Source of the DNA: Aselliscus stoliczkanus | Taxonomy: Eukaryota; Chordata; Mammalia; Chiroptera; Hipposideridae | Assembly: GCA_033961575.1 (NCBI GenBank) | Contig: CM066737.1 | Location: 101,646,709-101,710,708, forward strand | DNA length: 64,000 nt | Direction of reading: 5' to 3' | In this document: positions 43,176-55,439 of the stretch, one piece after another | Layout of the letters: every line of letters begins with the position of its first letter | How positions within the stretch are numbered: position 1 is the stretch's first letter | Translations under genes and position numbers: made by a program | The notes under the pieces: model-generated | Told to the model about the DNA's origin: nothing | Seen by the model: only the letters and a program-made list of their open reading frames with translations | Databases searched by the model: none

Positions 43176-43638
43176 AGTAGGAAAGCCTTCTTAAATAGAG
43201 CCACGGGGAACTGAGACAGTATCTTTTAGAGAGAAATGAAAAGCTTTCAGTGGAGTGGAGCCTACCCAAGGAATGTGAAGCCCAGGTTTGCAGGGGCAAT
43301 AGGCTCAGTGTGTCAACATTCTTGAGCCAAGCTCAGACCCCAGAAACAGTGGATGGTCCTATCAGGCAGGGAGAGCAAAAGAAGGCCCCTGCCTCCTCAG
43401 CATCTCCAACTCATTAACCCAGGAGCATCTCTAACCACAATCCCAGACTCACTGCAGCACCTTCTCCTCTTGCCAATCCAGTCTTCCTCATTTCCTGTTT
43501 TAGGAAGGTCAGCAACACTAACCAGCCACCAAAGCAGGAAAATGAGCAGCATCCCTCTGAAAAGAAACCTCTCTTCTTCACCTCCATGCATTTGCCACAA
43601 CTCCTTTGCCCGTTCTTCTTCAAATAAATTATAGTTTT
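43176..43638. other. Unassigned non-coding stretch
   Basis: No gene. Facing frames at 43353-43634 (+) and 43397-43740 (-) cannot both be real and the latter enters SINE K. Confidence 0.4.
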
Positions 43639-43652
43639 AAAAAAAGTGTACC

Positions 43653-44080
43653 GGGGCTGGCCAAGTGGCGCATTGGTTAAGAGCTGGCTTGGGACGCCAG
43701 CAGCCCTGGTTTGGTTCCCACATAGGAGGTCCAGTGACACTGCCCTCTACAGCTAACAACAGCTCCAACCTGGAGCTGGGCTGTGTGAGCCCCGGCGACA
43801 GTGTAGGCTGCAGCCCCTGCTGCAGAGGGCTGCCATAGGTTACAGTGAGTGGCCGGCAGCCAGCGTGAGCTGCAGTGACTGACCATCCAGAGGCCGGCGA
43901 CAGATCTGCCTCATCCGGGAAGAACGCAATGACGATACCAACATGGGCCAGTGAAGCAACGTCCTCCACAACTAGACTGAAGAACAAAAGGACAGCAACT
44001 TGTCTGTTCCCTTCCCCGATTCCCCAACGCTGCTCCCCTCCCCCAATTCCCCAATAAAATCTTTAAAAAAAAAAAAAACA
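43653..44080 (+). mobile_element. Long tRNA-derived SINE (VES-like), copy K
   Basis: GGGGCTGGCCAAGTGGCGCA head, hairpin relic, CAATAAAATCTTTAAAAAAA tail. Perfect 14-bp target duplication AAAAAAAGTGTACC at 43639-43652 and 44081-44094. Confidence 0.95.
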
Positions 44081-44094
44081 AAAAAAAGTGTACC

Positions 44095-45284
44095 AGTATC
44101 AACATTTAAAACTTACAAATTGTGGTGCACAGAAATATAATTTATTTCTTGCTCTTGAACTCCTATCTCCATTGATGATGCTAATTATAGACACCTAAGT
44201 TTCTTCCTGCTTTAATTGTTTCTTTCAGGTAGTTACTTAGTTTTTCAGTTATGCATCCCTATCAAGGATTCTTCCTCCTCTTTTTCCCAATATGATGACT
44301 AAGTACATTTTATGGGTGGGGGAAGATGGCTTGGTGCTCCTGCTGTCCTCTGGAGGTGGCTTGGCCCACCTGACAACTTGGCATCCTGCTCTGATCTCCA
44401 CTGAAGTGTGACTGCATCTTTTGGGCATTTTGCTGTCGCCCCCTGCTTTTGACTGTGGCCCTTGCCATTGCTTTTATTCCAAGGTCCCCAAATTCTTCAA
44501 GGTCCCTTCTGGAGTACATCTGCCCTTTTAATGCTTCCCTGTCCGAGTCAGGAGCCCAGCAACTCTCTCCTGCCGTCTGGAGTATGTAAGACTATGAGGC
44601 AACTCTTGTTCCACTTCTCTCTCATTATGGGGGATGAAACACAATGCAATGGCAGGTTCCTCTGAAATGCTTGTCAGGATTTGCCTAGTGCGGTGGTCAC
44701 TATTTATCCCGATGCTTTCAGATTCTCCCAAGCCCATGTGGGTGTTTCCGCCATCCCTTACTTCTATCCGCATGCCTTATTTGGAGGGCGGGAAGGGTGG
44801 GGGACATAAGGGGACAATTGTGTCTTCCTTTCTCTTTGACCAGCTTCACCTCCTAGAACTGGAAGGGGGTTCCCTCTCCTGTACGTGGGAGCTTCCTTAT
44901 TTATGCTGTATCCTCATCCTTCTCCTTCTACTCTATGGATTTTCCATGGCTAACCCTCTAAGCTTTGGCTTCTATTTTATAAGAGCCCAACTTTGGGAAT
45001 CCTGAGAAAACCCTTTGCTTTCCCTTGTTAGTCTGACTTTCAAGACTACCTTCATCCTAGTCTGGGCTTTTAAAAAATCTAGTTAATTTAAAGCTAAGCA
45101 ATGATTAATTTGTCCTATGCTATATCTACCTCATGCCAGGACAGCCTCCATCTTATGGCATAATCTTAATAACAAAAGAGCAGCAAGTGATTCTTTTTCT
45201 CTTTAAAAATCAAAACTACCCACCGAAAAGGGAAAAACATATTTGGATAATATTTTAAAACATTATCCTAATATCTAAGCTAAG
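44095..45284. other. Unassigned non-coding stretch
   Basis: About 1.2 kb without a named repeat. It includes a CTCF-like core at 44435-44449. Small frames on both strands (44310-45005) are not supported. It may include decayed ERV interior. Confidence 0.35.
44435..44449 (-). promoter_or_regulatory. CTCF-like motif, minus strand
   Basis: GTCGCCCCCTGCTTT reads AAAGCAGGGGGCGAC on the minus strand, matching the AGCAGGGGGCG CTCF core. Motif evidence only. Confidence 0.4.
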
Positions 45285-45671
45285 TTGAAAAATAAAGTCA
45301 TGGGAATTGGAGGAGTATTAGCTTCCATTTTTAATTATATGTACTCTAAGAAAATGAAAATTGGTTTGCCAATAATTAAAATATTGAGTTATTTTTATTG
45401 CATTTTGCATAAGTCTGAATTCAAGTTAATTATCATTCTCCAGGGGGGAATTGTGAAGCTGGAGGGAGAAATCTTTAAATATTATCTCAAATACACCATG
45501 TACACCATTTTTTATGTGTTTTCCCAGGATGAAAGAAGCAAGATCATAAATTTAAGAGAGAAAATTCTCACCATCAATCATCTGATAGATCTAGAACAAT
45601 CACCAGAAGTCACTTTTGTGATAATGACAATTAGATTTCCTAATATGTACATGCTCACAATTTTAGGCTAA
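45285..45671 (+). other. Unusually long open frame in AT-rich DNA
   Basis: A stop-free run of 128 codons, with the first ATG at 45300 (123 codons). The surrounding DNA is AT-rich, where stops should be frequent. The peptide is rich in I, K, L and M and matches no family I know. No splice, promoter or polyadenylation context supports it. Probably chance, listed because of its length in this composition. Confidence 0.2.
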
Positions 45672-45889
45672 ATTTTTTAAAACTTGGAACACATATTTGC
45701 GGAAAGATGAGTTTTGTATTTGGATGAGATTAGAGTGGGCAGGAGGTTCTGTTGGGCTATTTGAACAGGGCTAGAAAAAGTCCCCATCTGTAACTACCTT
45801 CCCCAACCAGATGCCAAAGTGCTAAACATTTCACCATTAGAGAGTTATTCTTCTAACTTAGGAATTACCCTAATCAGCAATTCTCTTTT
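45672..45889. other. Unassigned short stretch
   Basis: Nothing recognisable. Confidence 0.4.
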
Positions 45890-45990
45890 AAAATCCTTTC
45901 ATTAGCTTCACCAAATATTTAATGAGCACTATATACAAGTTATTATACTAGAGCTCAAAGGTGCATTGGGGATGGGGGATGAGCAGAGAT
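45890..45990 (-). mobile_element. LINE L2 3' end fragment
   Basis: CACCAAATATTTAATGAGCA, then TTATTATACTAGAGCTCAAA, fits the antisense L2 3' terminus. Confidence 0.55.
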
Positions 45991-46394
45991 GAGGAAGAAA
46001 CAACAAATAAAAAATGAATTAATCAAGTCAGCAACACCTTAGTATGACTTAGTTTTTCCAGAGGTTTTCATTTCTTTTGGGGAGAATTAGGCTTAATGAG
46101 AGCTTTGGGTACCTGAAGAGAGAGCAGGAAGAAGGAAGAGAAATAGAAGCTGGAAGCTGGGGAGAGGATAGAGAAGAAGCCTCTAGAAATGATTTCTTTC
46201 CTTGATTTAAGTTGTAATTTCTCCCTCCCTTATACCCACACAGATTTTAATATTTCTCAAGTCAGAATTTACCCTGTAATCTATAACTAGATTTAATGAG
46301 GAAGTGCATTACTTCTTTTTTCTTAATTTATTAAATTGAGCTTATTAAATAGTGCTTCTTATAATCGATGATATGTGTAATACTTAGGCCTCAG
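45991..46394. other. Unassigned AT-rich stretch
   Basis: No gene. Nothing recognisable. Confidence 0.4.
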
Positions 46395-47045
46395 TAGTAT
46401 TTATAATTGAAATTTTGATTGAGATCATTGTAGATTTACATTAAGTTGTAAGATATGATACAGAGACTTCCTGTGAACTCTTTATCCAGCTTCCCCCAAT
46501 GGTAACATTTTCTAAAACCATAATATAATATGACAACCAGGGTATTAATGTTGATACAATCCACAGATCTTAATTGGATTTCCCCATTTTCCTAGTATTT
46601 GTGTGTGTGCACACACATGTGTATGTGTGTGTTTAGTGCTATGTGTTTTAATCACATGTATAGGTCTGTGCATCCACCACCCCAGTCAAGATACTGAACA
46701 GTTTCATTACTAAAAATTCCTTCATAGTGCCCTTTTATAACCATACCTACCTCCCTCTCACTCCTTCACCCCATCCCTAACCCCTGAAAACCACTTATCT
46801 AGTTTCCATTTCTAAAATTTTACCATTTTAAAATGTTATATAAATGAAATCACATATTATATAACCTCTAGGATTTTTTTTTTTCACTCAGCACGATACT
46901 CTGCAGATTAATCTAAGTTTTGTGTGTATCTGTAGCTTTATTCTTTCTATTGCTGAGTAGTTTTCCATGGGATGTAGGTAACATGGTTTGTTTAACCATT
47001 CACCCATTGAAGGACATCTGGGCTGTTTCCAGTTTTGGACTATTA
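46395..47045 (-). mobile_element. L1 3' UTR and ORF2 C-terminus, antisense
   Basis: The minus-strand frame at 46888-47139 includes WKQPRCPSMGEWLNK and MENYSAIE, the conserved C-terminal region of L1 ORF2. Lower coordinates are 3' UTR (GTGCATCCACCACCCCAGTC). The frame is broken before ORF2 could be complete. Confidence 0.9.
46601..46635 (+). repeat. GT/AC alternating tract
   Basis: GTGTGTGTGCACACACATGT followed by more GT: imperfect palindrome inside the L1 3' UTR. Confidence 0.75.
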
Positions 47046-47292
47046 GATCAGTAATATTTATTGAGCACCTACTATATATGTATGTTGGGCACTTCTGTAT
47101 CTGTTGTCCCAAATAAACTTTACCCCTAAAAAAATTCATTGTGAGATAGATATTAGTATCTGTGCTTTAAAAATTAAGAAATTGAGGCTCTATAATGCCA
47201 ACTAATATGCCAGGGTCACACAATTGGTAAATGGCACAGTCAGAATTCATACTCAGACCTTCAGTTCCCAAGCCCATGAGTGCGATTCGCTA
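47046..47292 (-). mobile_element. MIR, nearly full length
   Basis: TATTTATTGAGCACCTACTA, AAGAAATTGAGGCTCTATAA, CAGGGTCACACAATTGGTAA and a CAGAATTCATACTCAG string follow antisense MIR. Confidence 0.85.
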
Positions 47293-48034
47293 GTTGATTT
47301 GATGATTTTCCCCCTGGGCTTGCACAGGCATCAAGGCAAGGGCCTGGACTGGCCAAAATGAGCCCAGAGTGAGAGCACAGAACTGTTCATACATCCCCAG
47401 GTTTCCCCATTTTCCCCCCATAAATCAGGGCAGGCCTGAGGAACTGGGCAGTGAAATGCCTGGTAGCCCATGTGCTTGATGGATTTCTGTTTTAAAGATG
47501 ACTGTGCTTACAGGGTCATCAACAAGCCAAATTTAAAAAGTAAAGAAGGTGAAATTCAGTTTCCCCTAGCTTGATAAACATTCCATTGTTTCTTGTGCTC
47601 TTTTCCCACTTTCCCTTCCAATTGACAAACTATCTGGAGAGTGGCAGTTAAACTGACACAATTGTCATTCTGAAAACAAATGATTGGAAATGCCATGCCA
47701 GCTCACAGAGTTCCAGAAAAAGCTTCCAAGCAGCTCATCTGCCTGGGGGAGGCACACATTCTGCCTGTCATAACTCAAGCACAGTCTCTTGCGGGAATTA
47801 GAGTGCACCTGTCAATAAGGAGCCAGTGCTCTGAGGGGAGAGCCTTCAGGAAAATAAGCACATACATGCTATCCTCTTCTGGACTTCAACGCTGGGGCAA
47901 GTCCTGAATCCTCTATCTTAATGAAAGTGCTTCTCCCACCAGCTCATCACCTATAATTGGCACCCCCACATCACACCCCTGAAACCAATCAGAAATCTGA
48001 AATTGTTGCAACAGCAAGGGGCCATCTGTACATT
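47293..48034. other. Repeat-free stretch, candidate conserved element
   Basis: About 740 bp with no repeat resemblance and clustered factor-like cores: CCATTGTTTCTT (SOX-like, about 47583), ACAATTGTCATT (about 47658) and CACCTGTCAATAA (E-box and TALE-like, about 47806). No gene found; the 47680-47907 frame lacks support. Confidence 0.4.
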
Positions 48035-48790
48035 TCAAGGGGGGAATTAAGACCATAATGAGATACCACCACAATGGCTAAAACTAGAAACACTGACAAT
48101 GCCAAGTGCTGTCAAGGTGCAGAGCAACAGGCACTCTCATACATTGCTGATAGGAACACAATGTGGTACAATCACTTTCAAAAACAGTTTGGCAATGTCT
48201 ATGAAAGCTAAACATATGCATCTTCCATAGCCCAGCAATCCGACTCCTAGTCATAGACTCAAGCAAAATGAATGTATATGTACACCAAAAGATACGTACA
48301 AAAATGTTCAGAGCAGATTTATTCATAATAGCCTCAAACTGTAAAAACACGAATGTTCATCAATGGGGCAATAGATAAATATTGTTGAATATTCATGCAA
48401 TAGAATACTAAACAGCAAAAACAAATTCCTGATATATACAATACGGATGAATCTTACAGAAGCCAAACTCAAGCGTATATAATGTGCGATGCCATTTATA
48501 TAAAGTTCCAGAACAGTTCGGCAAAATTCATCTATGGTGATAGAATTCAGAATAGTGAATTCCCCTGGATTCCCCCTACCTATGGAGTAAAACGGGAGAT
48601 GGTTACTGACTGAAAGGGGGCATGAGGAATCATCTAGGGTGCTGCAAAAATATGTTGATCTGGGAGGTGGTTACTTGAGTATATACATGGGTAAAAATTC
48701 GTCAAGCAAACGCTTAAGATTTGTACACTTCATGCCCTTTATTATATATATGCTATCAACATTTTTAAAGTTTAAAAATATACAAGGGAG
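48035..48790 (+). mobile_element. L1 ORF2 end and 3' UTR, sense
   Basis: GAGATACCACCACAATGGCT, GGCAATGTCTATGAAAGCTA, CATAATAGCCTCAAACTGTA and ATGTGCGATGCCATTTATAT follow the end of L1 ORF2 and the L1M 3' UTR. Many frameshifts. Confidence 0.85.
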
Positions 48791-49151
48791 AGTTGCTCCC
48801 CCATTCACTTCAGGGAACAGAGGATCAGACCACCCTTCTTTCCTATCTTTCTCTTCCTCATCTATGGATCTTTCAACACCAGGGCGTGTGACAGCTGGTT
48901 GACTGCTCCACCCAGTGGATTATTTGGGAGAACCAAATTGCTACAATAGTCGGCATAATTAGCAGGAACCCAGATGAGAGATTGGCACTGCAGTCTGAGG
49001 CAGGATAAGCACTTCATGTTAAAATGCCTCCAGAGACTTTTCCTGTCTCCTGTTAACAAAAGGGTGACTCATGCCAAAGCGGAGATGGAGGAATTATTTG
49101 AGCATGGATGATTTCCGCTCCCTTGGAAACTTGAGTTTGGGAGACACACAG

Positions 49152-49153
<2 letters not shown>
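48791..49153. other. Unassigned non-coding stretch
   Basis: Nothing recognisable; ends at a CA microsatellite. Confidence 0.4.

Positions 49154-49194
<41 letters not shown>
49154..49194 (+). repeat. (CA)n microsatellite
   Basis: About 20 uninterrupted CA units. Confidence 0.97.
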
Positions 49195-49195
<1 letters not shown>

Positions 49196-49261
49196 CTACT
49201 TCTGACAGGCACTGATTCCAGAGGAATTTAAATACTCAAAATGAGAGATAGAGATATGAAA

Positions 49262-51320
49262 AAAATTATCAGGGTGTACCAAACTCGCATAACATATGCA
49301 TTTGTTGTTTCTATTTATCCATTTCTTATTTGCATACAATAAAATTCACTCTTTGTGATATAAAGTTCTATAAGTTTGAACAAACGCACGTGGTTGTGCA
49401 AGCACCACTATTATTAAGACATGGAACAGTTCTATCACATCAAAAAATTCCCTCAAGGTGCCCTTTTGTAATCAACTCCTTGTCCCACCCAACCCTGTCA
49501 GCCGCTGATCTGTTCTCCATCCCTGTAAGTCCCTAGTTTTACCTTTTCCACAGTGTTGTGTAAATGGAATCGTAAAGTGTGTAACATTTTGTGTCTGACT
49601 TCTGTCACTTAGCATAAGGCCTTTAATAATCATCCATGATGTTGAATGTGTCAATAGTTCCTTCTGTTTTATTGATGAGTCACATATGGATGTAGCACAG
49701 TATGTTTAACCATTCACCAAGTGAAGGACATTTGGGTTATGCCTAGATTTTGGCGATTATGAATAAAGCCCCTACAAACATTCATACACAGGTTATTGTG
49801 TGAACATATGTTTTCATTTCTTGGGCAAATACCTATGAGAGGGATTGCTGATCAGTGTAGGTTTAACTTTGCAAGATGCTAACAAACTGTTTTTCAAAGT
49901 GCTTGTACCATTTTGCTTTCCCGCTAGCAATGTGTAAGAGTTACAACTGTTCTACATCCTTGCCAACATTTGGTATTTTCACTTTAAAAATTTAGCCATC
50001 ATAATAAGTGTGAAGTACAATCACATTGTGGTTTTAATTTGCATTTCCCTAATGACTAATGAAAGTGAACATTTTTTCATGTGCTTCTTTTCCATCCACA
50101 TATCCTGTTGGTGCTGTGTCTATTAAATCTTTTGACCATTTAAAAAAATAGGATGTTTATTTTCCTACTGCTGAATTTAGAAAGTTCTGTATATATTCTG
50201 GATACTAGCATTTTGTCAGAAGTGTGATTTGAAAATAAGTTCTCCCAGTCTATGGCTTGTCTTTTCATTCTCTTAAGAGTATCTTTCAAAGAACAAAAGT
50301 TTTCAATTATGATAAAGTCTAATTTATTGATTTTTTTTCTTTTATGGATCATGCTTTTCATGTCATATCTAAGAACTGTTTGCATCACGAAGATTTCCTC
50401 CTATGCTTTCCTAGAAGCTTTACAGGTTCATTTTTAAGTTTTATATTTATATCTATGATCCATTTTGAGTTAAATCATTTTTGTATAAGTTGTAAAGTTG
50501 GATCGAAGTTCATCTTTTTGCATATGGGTGTCCAATTGTTCCAGCACATTCATTGAAAAGACTATCTTTCTCCATTGAATTGCCTTTGCAACTTTGATGA
50601 AAATCAGCTGATTATATTTCAGTGGGTTCATTTCTGGACTCTGTTTGATTCCATTGATCTACGTTTCTATCCTTTACTAATACCATACTACCTTGATTAA
50701 TGTAGCTTTATGGTAAGTCTTGAAATCATAGTGTGACTCCACTGCCTTTGTTCTTTTTCAAAATTGTTTTGGCTATTCTAGTTCATTTGCATTTCCATGT
50801 AGAATTTGGAATCGGCTTATCAGTATCTATTCAAAAAATCCTGCTGGGATTTTAATTAGGATTGTATTGAATCTACAGATCAATTTGTGGAGAATTGACA
50901 TCTAAACAACATTGAGTTTTCTAATCCATGAACTTAATATATCTTTCCATTTATTTAGATCTTCTTTGATTTATTTCTTTTGTGTGTTGTAACTTTCAGC
51001 ATGGAGATCCTGCACATAGGTTGTTAAACTTACACAGAAATGTTTCACTTCTTTTGGTGTTGTTGTAAACAGCATTATTTTTACATTTTAAATTGCAATT
51101 ATTTCTTGTTAATACATAGAAATATAATGAATTATTGTATATTTGTCTTGTATCCCATGGCCTTGCTAAACTCACCTATTAATTCTATGAGATTTTTTTT
51201 GACGGATTCTTTAGGATTTTCTACATAGATAATGATGTCTTCTGTAAATAGAAACATGTTTTAATTTATTCTTTCCAATCTGGAAGTCTATTACATATGA
51301 ATTTTAAGGTGAATCCCATC
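49262..51320 (-). mobile_element. L1, antisense, about 2 kb
   Basis: Antisense L1M-type. 49262-50150 is the 3' UTR and ORF2 end (AACCATTCACCAAGTGAAGG, GGATTGCTGATCAGTGTAGG). 50150-51320 is the reverse complement of ORF2 C-terminal coding sequence (CCATTTTGAGTTAAATCATT, TCAATTTGTGGAGAATTGAC, TAATATATCTTTCCATTTAT). Stops and indels break every frame. 5'-truncated near 51320. Confidence 0.9.
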
Positions 51321-51689
51321 CCTGGTTAAAAATTTTCCTTCCAAAAGTCAAACCTCGCTGTTCTTAAGATGCCGCCCATCTCTCATATTGCACACTAACT
51401 AAAACTTGGGAACAACTAAACTACATTAGCCAGGAAGTTAGGTTTTGCTATTGTAACAGCTAGCCCTAATATCACAACAATAACTATTTCTTATGACAAA
51501 AATGTTGTAAAATCTTGCTCATAGTCTATGCCCATTAAGGGTTGACAGAAGGACTCTGCCTTTCATGGTATCCCAGGGACCCAGGCAGATAGACGAGCCA
51601 CTGTCTGAAATGTTGCCTGTGACTGTGTCAGAGCAAAGGAGAATTGCAGAGAAGTTTTCATAGACGATTCATGGCTCAGCCCAAGTAGC
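51321..51689. other. Unassigned non-coding stretch
   Basis: Probably decayed LTR-type sequence continuous with the next entry; not callable. Confidence 0.35.
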
Positions 51690-51835
51690 TCACATACCTT
51701 CTGCTCACAAATTCTTAATCAGAGCAAGCCACACAGCCCCATTCCACTACAAGGGAACTAGGAAATACAATTCTACGATATGACTGGAAGTAGAGAACTA
51801 GAAATATTGGGCCAAGAGCACTAATGACTATCATG

Positions 51836-51837
<2 letters not shown>
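51690..51837 (-). mobile_element. LTR-like repeat fragment
   Basis: CCATTCCACTACAAGGGAAC, then TAGGAAATACAATTCTACGA and AGAGCACTAATGACTATCAT, resemble the 3' region of the repeat at 8335-8645. Confidence 0.4.

Positions 51838-51870
<33 letters not shown>
51838..51870 (+). repeat. GCGC(AC)n microsatellite
   Basis: GCG followed by about 15 CA units; alternating purine/pyrimidine. Confidence 0.95.
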
Positions 51871-51871
<1 letters not shown>

Positions 51872-52069
51872 AGATAAGACATAAAAATCATTCTAATACA
51901 AGCTAGAAGGTGGTATGTCTTTAGAGAGGTACAAATAAAATGCAACTGGAGTTGAGAAGGTTTCCCTTGTATGACCTCAGGGGAGGTCCCAGGCAGCAGG
52001 AACTTTGGAAATTAGGCCTTAAAAGACGGTTGAAATTGGGCATTCAATATGTTTATATTTCAAAACATA

Positions 52070-52292
52070 GTATACTAGTTAATAGCAGGAGTTCTGGAGC
52101 CAGATTGCATGGGTTCAAACCCAAGATCTACCCCAATACTAGCTGCATGACCTTGGGCAAGCCACTTAGCTTCTCTGTGCCTAAGTTTCCTCACCTACAA
52201 AATTAGGCTACTAATAGTCCCTGTTTCATAGGTTGTTGAGGAGAAGATTAAATTAGTTAATATTTGTAAAACTCTAGTACCTGTCACATAAG
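52070..52292 (+). mobile_element. MIR, nearly full length
   Basis: GTTCTGGAGCCAGATTGCAT, CATGACCTTGGGCAAGCCAC, TAGCTTCTCTGTGCCTAAGT and ATTAAATTAGTTAATATTTG follow sense MIR closely. One of the best preserved MIRs here. Confidence 0.9.
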
Positions 52293-52301
52293 TGCTGCAA
52301 A

Positions 52302-52314
52302 TGGTACACACACA

Positions 52315-52357
<43 letters not shown>
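52302..52357 (+). repeat. (AC)n microsatellite
   Basis: About 26 AC units with one AAAC interruption near 52316. Confidence 0.95.
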
Positions 52358-52360
<3 letters not shown>

Positions 52361-52999
52361 GTCTTCAACAAATTTAAAATCCAAAAGTCCAAACAATCTT
52401 TTGAGATTTTTACATTCAGAGACTGGATAAGAAAAAAATGAGAAAATTGGTTATCTCTGGTGAAATTTACTCCTGGTTCCTGGTTCCAGCAAGGGCTGCA
52501 AACTGACAAAGCCATCCATTCACACTGTCTCCTTGACCCTGAAGCACTGAGCAGGGCGCCTCCTTTCACTTTACAACCAGAAATTCAGATCAGATTTCTT
52601 AGCTACAAGCTAGAATTTTCCCTTCCCTGTCCAGAGATATGCCAGCTGAGCCTTTCCTAGGAGATTTTCCCTTCTGACTTTGCAGACTTCAATTCTGTTT
52701 AGGAAAGTCTTTTCACCAAGTTATGTGAAAATAAACCTTCACTCATCACCTGGCCGGGGATGTCTTTGAGTATCAAGGAGGAGTAGAGACCCCGCAGGAC
52801 AGATAAGCCTGCAATAATAGGAATTTGCTCAGAGACACCTTCAGGAAAAGGATGGAAATAGCACTGGGAGACCTCCACCTCCCTTTGAAGATGAGCAACT
52901 GAAGAAATATTTCTACTGTAAATGGGAAAGTCATAAATCTCATAAGTAGAGCAATAATGAAAATGTCTGTTGGTTTAGCTTGTTTGAATGAGTGAAGCT
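52358..52999. other. Unassigned non-coding stretch
   Basis: No gene; the 52195-52569 minus frame crosses MIR and microsatellite and is an artefact. Confidence 0.4.
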
Positions 53000-53180
53000 C
53001 TTTCAAGCATATTCTCATGTTTGATTCTCATAACTTCTCTATAAGGAATGAAAGGTGGAGCTTAGTATTCACCCTTATTTCTCAGATGAGAAAACTGAGA
53101 CTCAGGAAGGTGAAGTTATTCGCCCATGACATTGCAGTTGGTAAGTAACAAAGGAGAAAGTTGATTCAGAGCGCCTTCTC
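53000..53180 (-). mobile_element. MIR
   Basis: CTCAGATGAGAAAACTGAGA, then TTCGCCCATGACATTGCAGT and TGGTAAGTAAC, follow antisense MIR. Confidence 0.75.
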
Positions 53181-54214
53181 ATGCTTACCTCTAAGGCCCT
53201 GTTTCCAAAACGGTGGAAGGCATACTGCCAGTGGGGTGCAAAATTGAGTTCATTTTATATTGGATGTATTTTGTTAGCAAAACCTGAACAAACTAGTAAT
53301 TTGAATCTTCCCTTTTCGATAAGTTTGCTTTGTTTCAAACATGAGTCCATTTAAAGAAGCTCTTAAGCAATTAACAGCAAGGAGAGCGCATGTACATGGC
53401 AAAAATTATGAAGATGGCCCCCAAAGGATTGAAGGCTGGGAGTCCTGATGTAAGGTGGTTGGAAAGAACAGTGACTTGGGCATGCGTGCTCCACGCCTAG
53501 CTCTGTCACTAAAAGGCTCTGCAACCATGTACCAGCCATGATGTGAGTTTCAGTCCTACCCTATGGAGAATGAGAGGGTTAGCTACAGTCATTTTTGGAG
53601 CCTCTCCAGCTGGAATCTTCTTAGAAGCTGGGTGTTATGTCCAAGAAGTGTGAAGGGCTGGGTTTCTTTGGCCTCCTTCTTATGCAGTCAGCTTTCATTT
53701 GTCTGAAATCAAGCCAAGAGGAGGCTGCCGGATCCAGGGCACATTCCTCGGTGTCAGCTGCTCAGAATCTTTTCTCAGGAGCTTCTAAGGAGGGCCCCTT
53801 TGGCAGCCTGGACTCTAAAGTCCCCTTCCCCCTCCTTGGCTATGCACCCTGGGCCCTGCGGCTTGCTTAGGAGGGGACACCATGCCAGACGAAGAGGGAA
53901 GGAACAGATTTCCACAGAACCATCCTCCAATCGTGAAGGAGCAAAGGGGAAGGCTTGTAAGGATTCCAGCAGGGAGGGGATTTAGGGCAGCAAGAGAAAT
54001 GGAATTCATGACAGGCTCACTCTGAATGGGATCAGGATCAGTGGAAAGGCTTTTTTTGGGAAACAGCCAGGATTCCCAATTGAATGTGTCTTGAAGGTAC
54101 TATGGGTGGGTGGGTAGCAGCTGTCCTACCACTGAACCAGCTCAGCACTCAGAACAAGAAGGTATAGTGGGGTCACCATCAGCTCATGAAACTATGAGGA
54201 AACCCAGGGCTACC
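53181..54214. other. Unassigned non-coding stretch
   Basis: No gene. 53195-53420 may be a decayed DNA transposon. Facing frames at 53637-54009 give no recognisable peptide. Confidence 0.4.
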
Positions 54215-54372
54215 CTGAGCTGCTTTGTGACCTTGGGCAAGAACTTAATCTCTCTGTGCTTCAGTTTCCCTATCTATGAAATGGACATAATAAGTATCTC
54301 CTAAGGTTTCAGTGGGAATTGAGTAAAATAATACATATAAAGCCTGGCACTGTAGTAAGAACAAATGTTGCT
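54215..54372 (+). mobile_element. MIR
   Basis: TGTGACCTTGGGCAAGAACT, TCAGTTTCCCTATCTATGAA, and AAAGCCTGGCACTGTAGTAA follow sense MIR. Confidence 0.85.
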
Positions 54373-54404
54373 GTTTATGTTTACTATTGAAAATCTTCCA
54401 CTGG

Positions 54405-54600
54405 GCAGCCAGGATAGTGTTCTAGCTTGGAGTTAGAAAACATGGGTTGAAATCTTGGATTCGGGCTTCAGTTTCCGTTGATAAAATAGTGATGCTAATA
54501 GTACTCCTGTCAAGAGAGCGTTGTCGTCATGACTCAATTGCATGATAGCATGGAGCACTTAGCAGAATGCCTGCACATTTGAATTGCTCATAAATTATAG
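54405..54600 (+). mobile_element. Second MIR in tandem, with central gap
   Basis: AGCTTGGAGTTAGAAAACAT, then TTCAGTTTCCGTTGATAAAA and AATGCCTGCACATTTGAATT, follow sense MIR. The CCTTGGGCAAGT block is missing, so the copy is internally deleted. Confidence 0.7.
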
Positions 54601-55439
54601 CTGTGATAGACATGGAGCTGCGCCCCCCCAAATCCTCCCTCGAGGACGCCTCATTGCCATCGCTGGGGGAGTGTGGCCATCAGATAGGTCCACTGTCAGC
54701 ACCTGCAGATCCTGTGTGTCTCTCGTAAGTTCTCTGAAGGCAGAACCTCCCACTTCTTTGGTGTCTCCAAGATATTCAGCACAGCATTGCAAATATACTA
54801 CATCATCTCTAAATGCTTATCGATGGGCTGACTGATTTAATGACTTACTTCTGAAACACGGAGTATATTTCAACGGAGTCCACTTAGAAACATTTCAGGT
54901 GAGAGGAGGGGAAAACCCCACAGCTGAATTCCAAGGCCACAGCAGGAATGAGGCTGCCCTTGCCAGCATCTCTCGTCAACTTAAGAGGTTTTATTCTTTC
55001 TTTTTTTTTTTAAGATAGGATACAGAGCACCTACTTATTGGGATCCAATTTAGTTCTCATCAAATTCCCTCCACTCTCTCCCTGGGTCTGGCTGGGAGGG
55101 AGGACACCAGCTTCATGCTGACCTTGTTTCCAGTCAAGACTGCTTGTGAAAATGCAATCTTGGCAGATGTGCCCTTTCGAGAAGATTTTTATCTTACAGA
55201 ACTTGACAGATTTTCGGCCTCACTCTTTAATTTGAAGTTTCTCATATTACCCCCTCCCCTCCCGCCATTCCAGCTTGGGTAATTTTTCTCTAAAGTGACA
55301 GTTTCTCAGTTGGTGGTTGCATTCCAGAGTGGGTTAATGTGAAAGGCAGAATTGCCACATCTTGAATAACTTAAACCAAAGTGAGGACTGAGTATGAGAT
55401 TGACCAGAATATAGCACAGTCCTGAGCTTTTGAGCAATA
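54601..55439. other. Unassigned non-coding stretch
   Basis: No gene found. 54601-54840 includes two facing frames (54584-54835 and 54595-54792). 55020-55260 is repeat-free and could be conserved. Confidence 0.35.
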
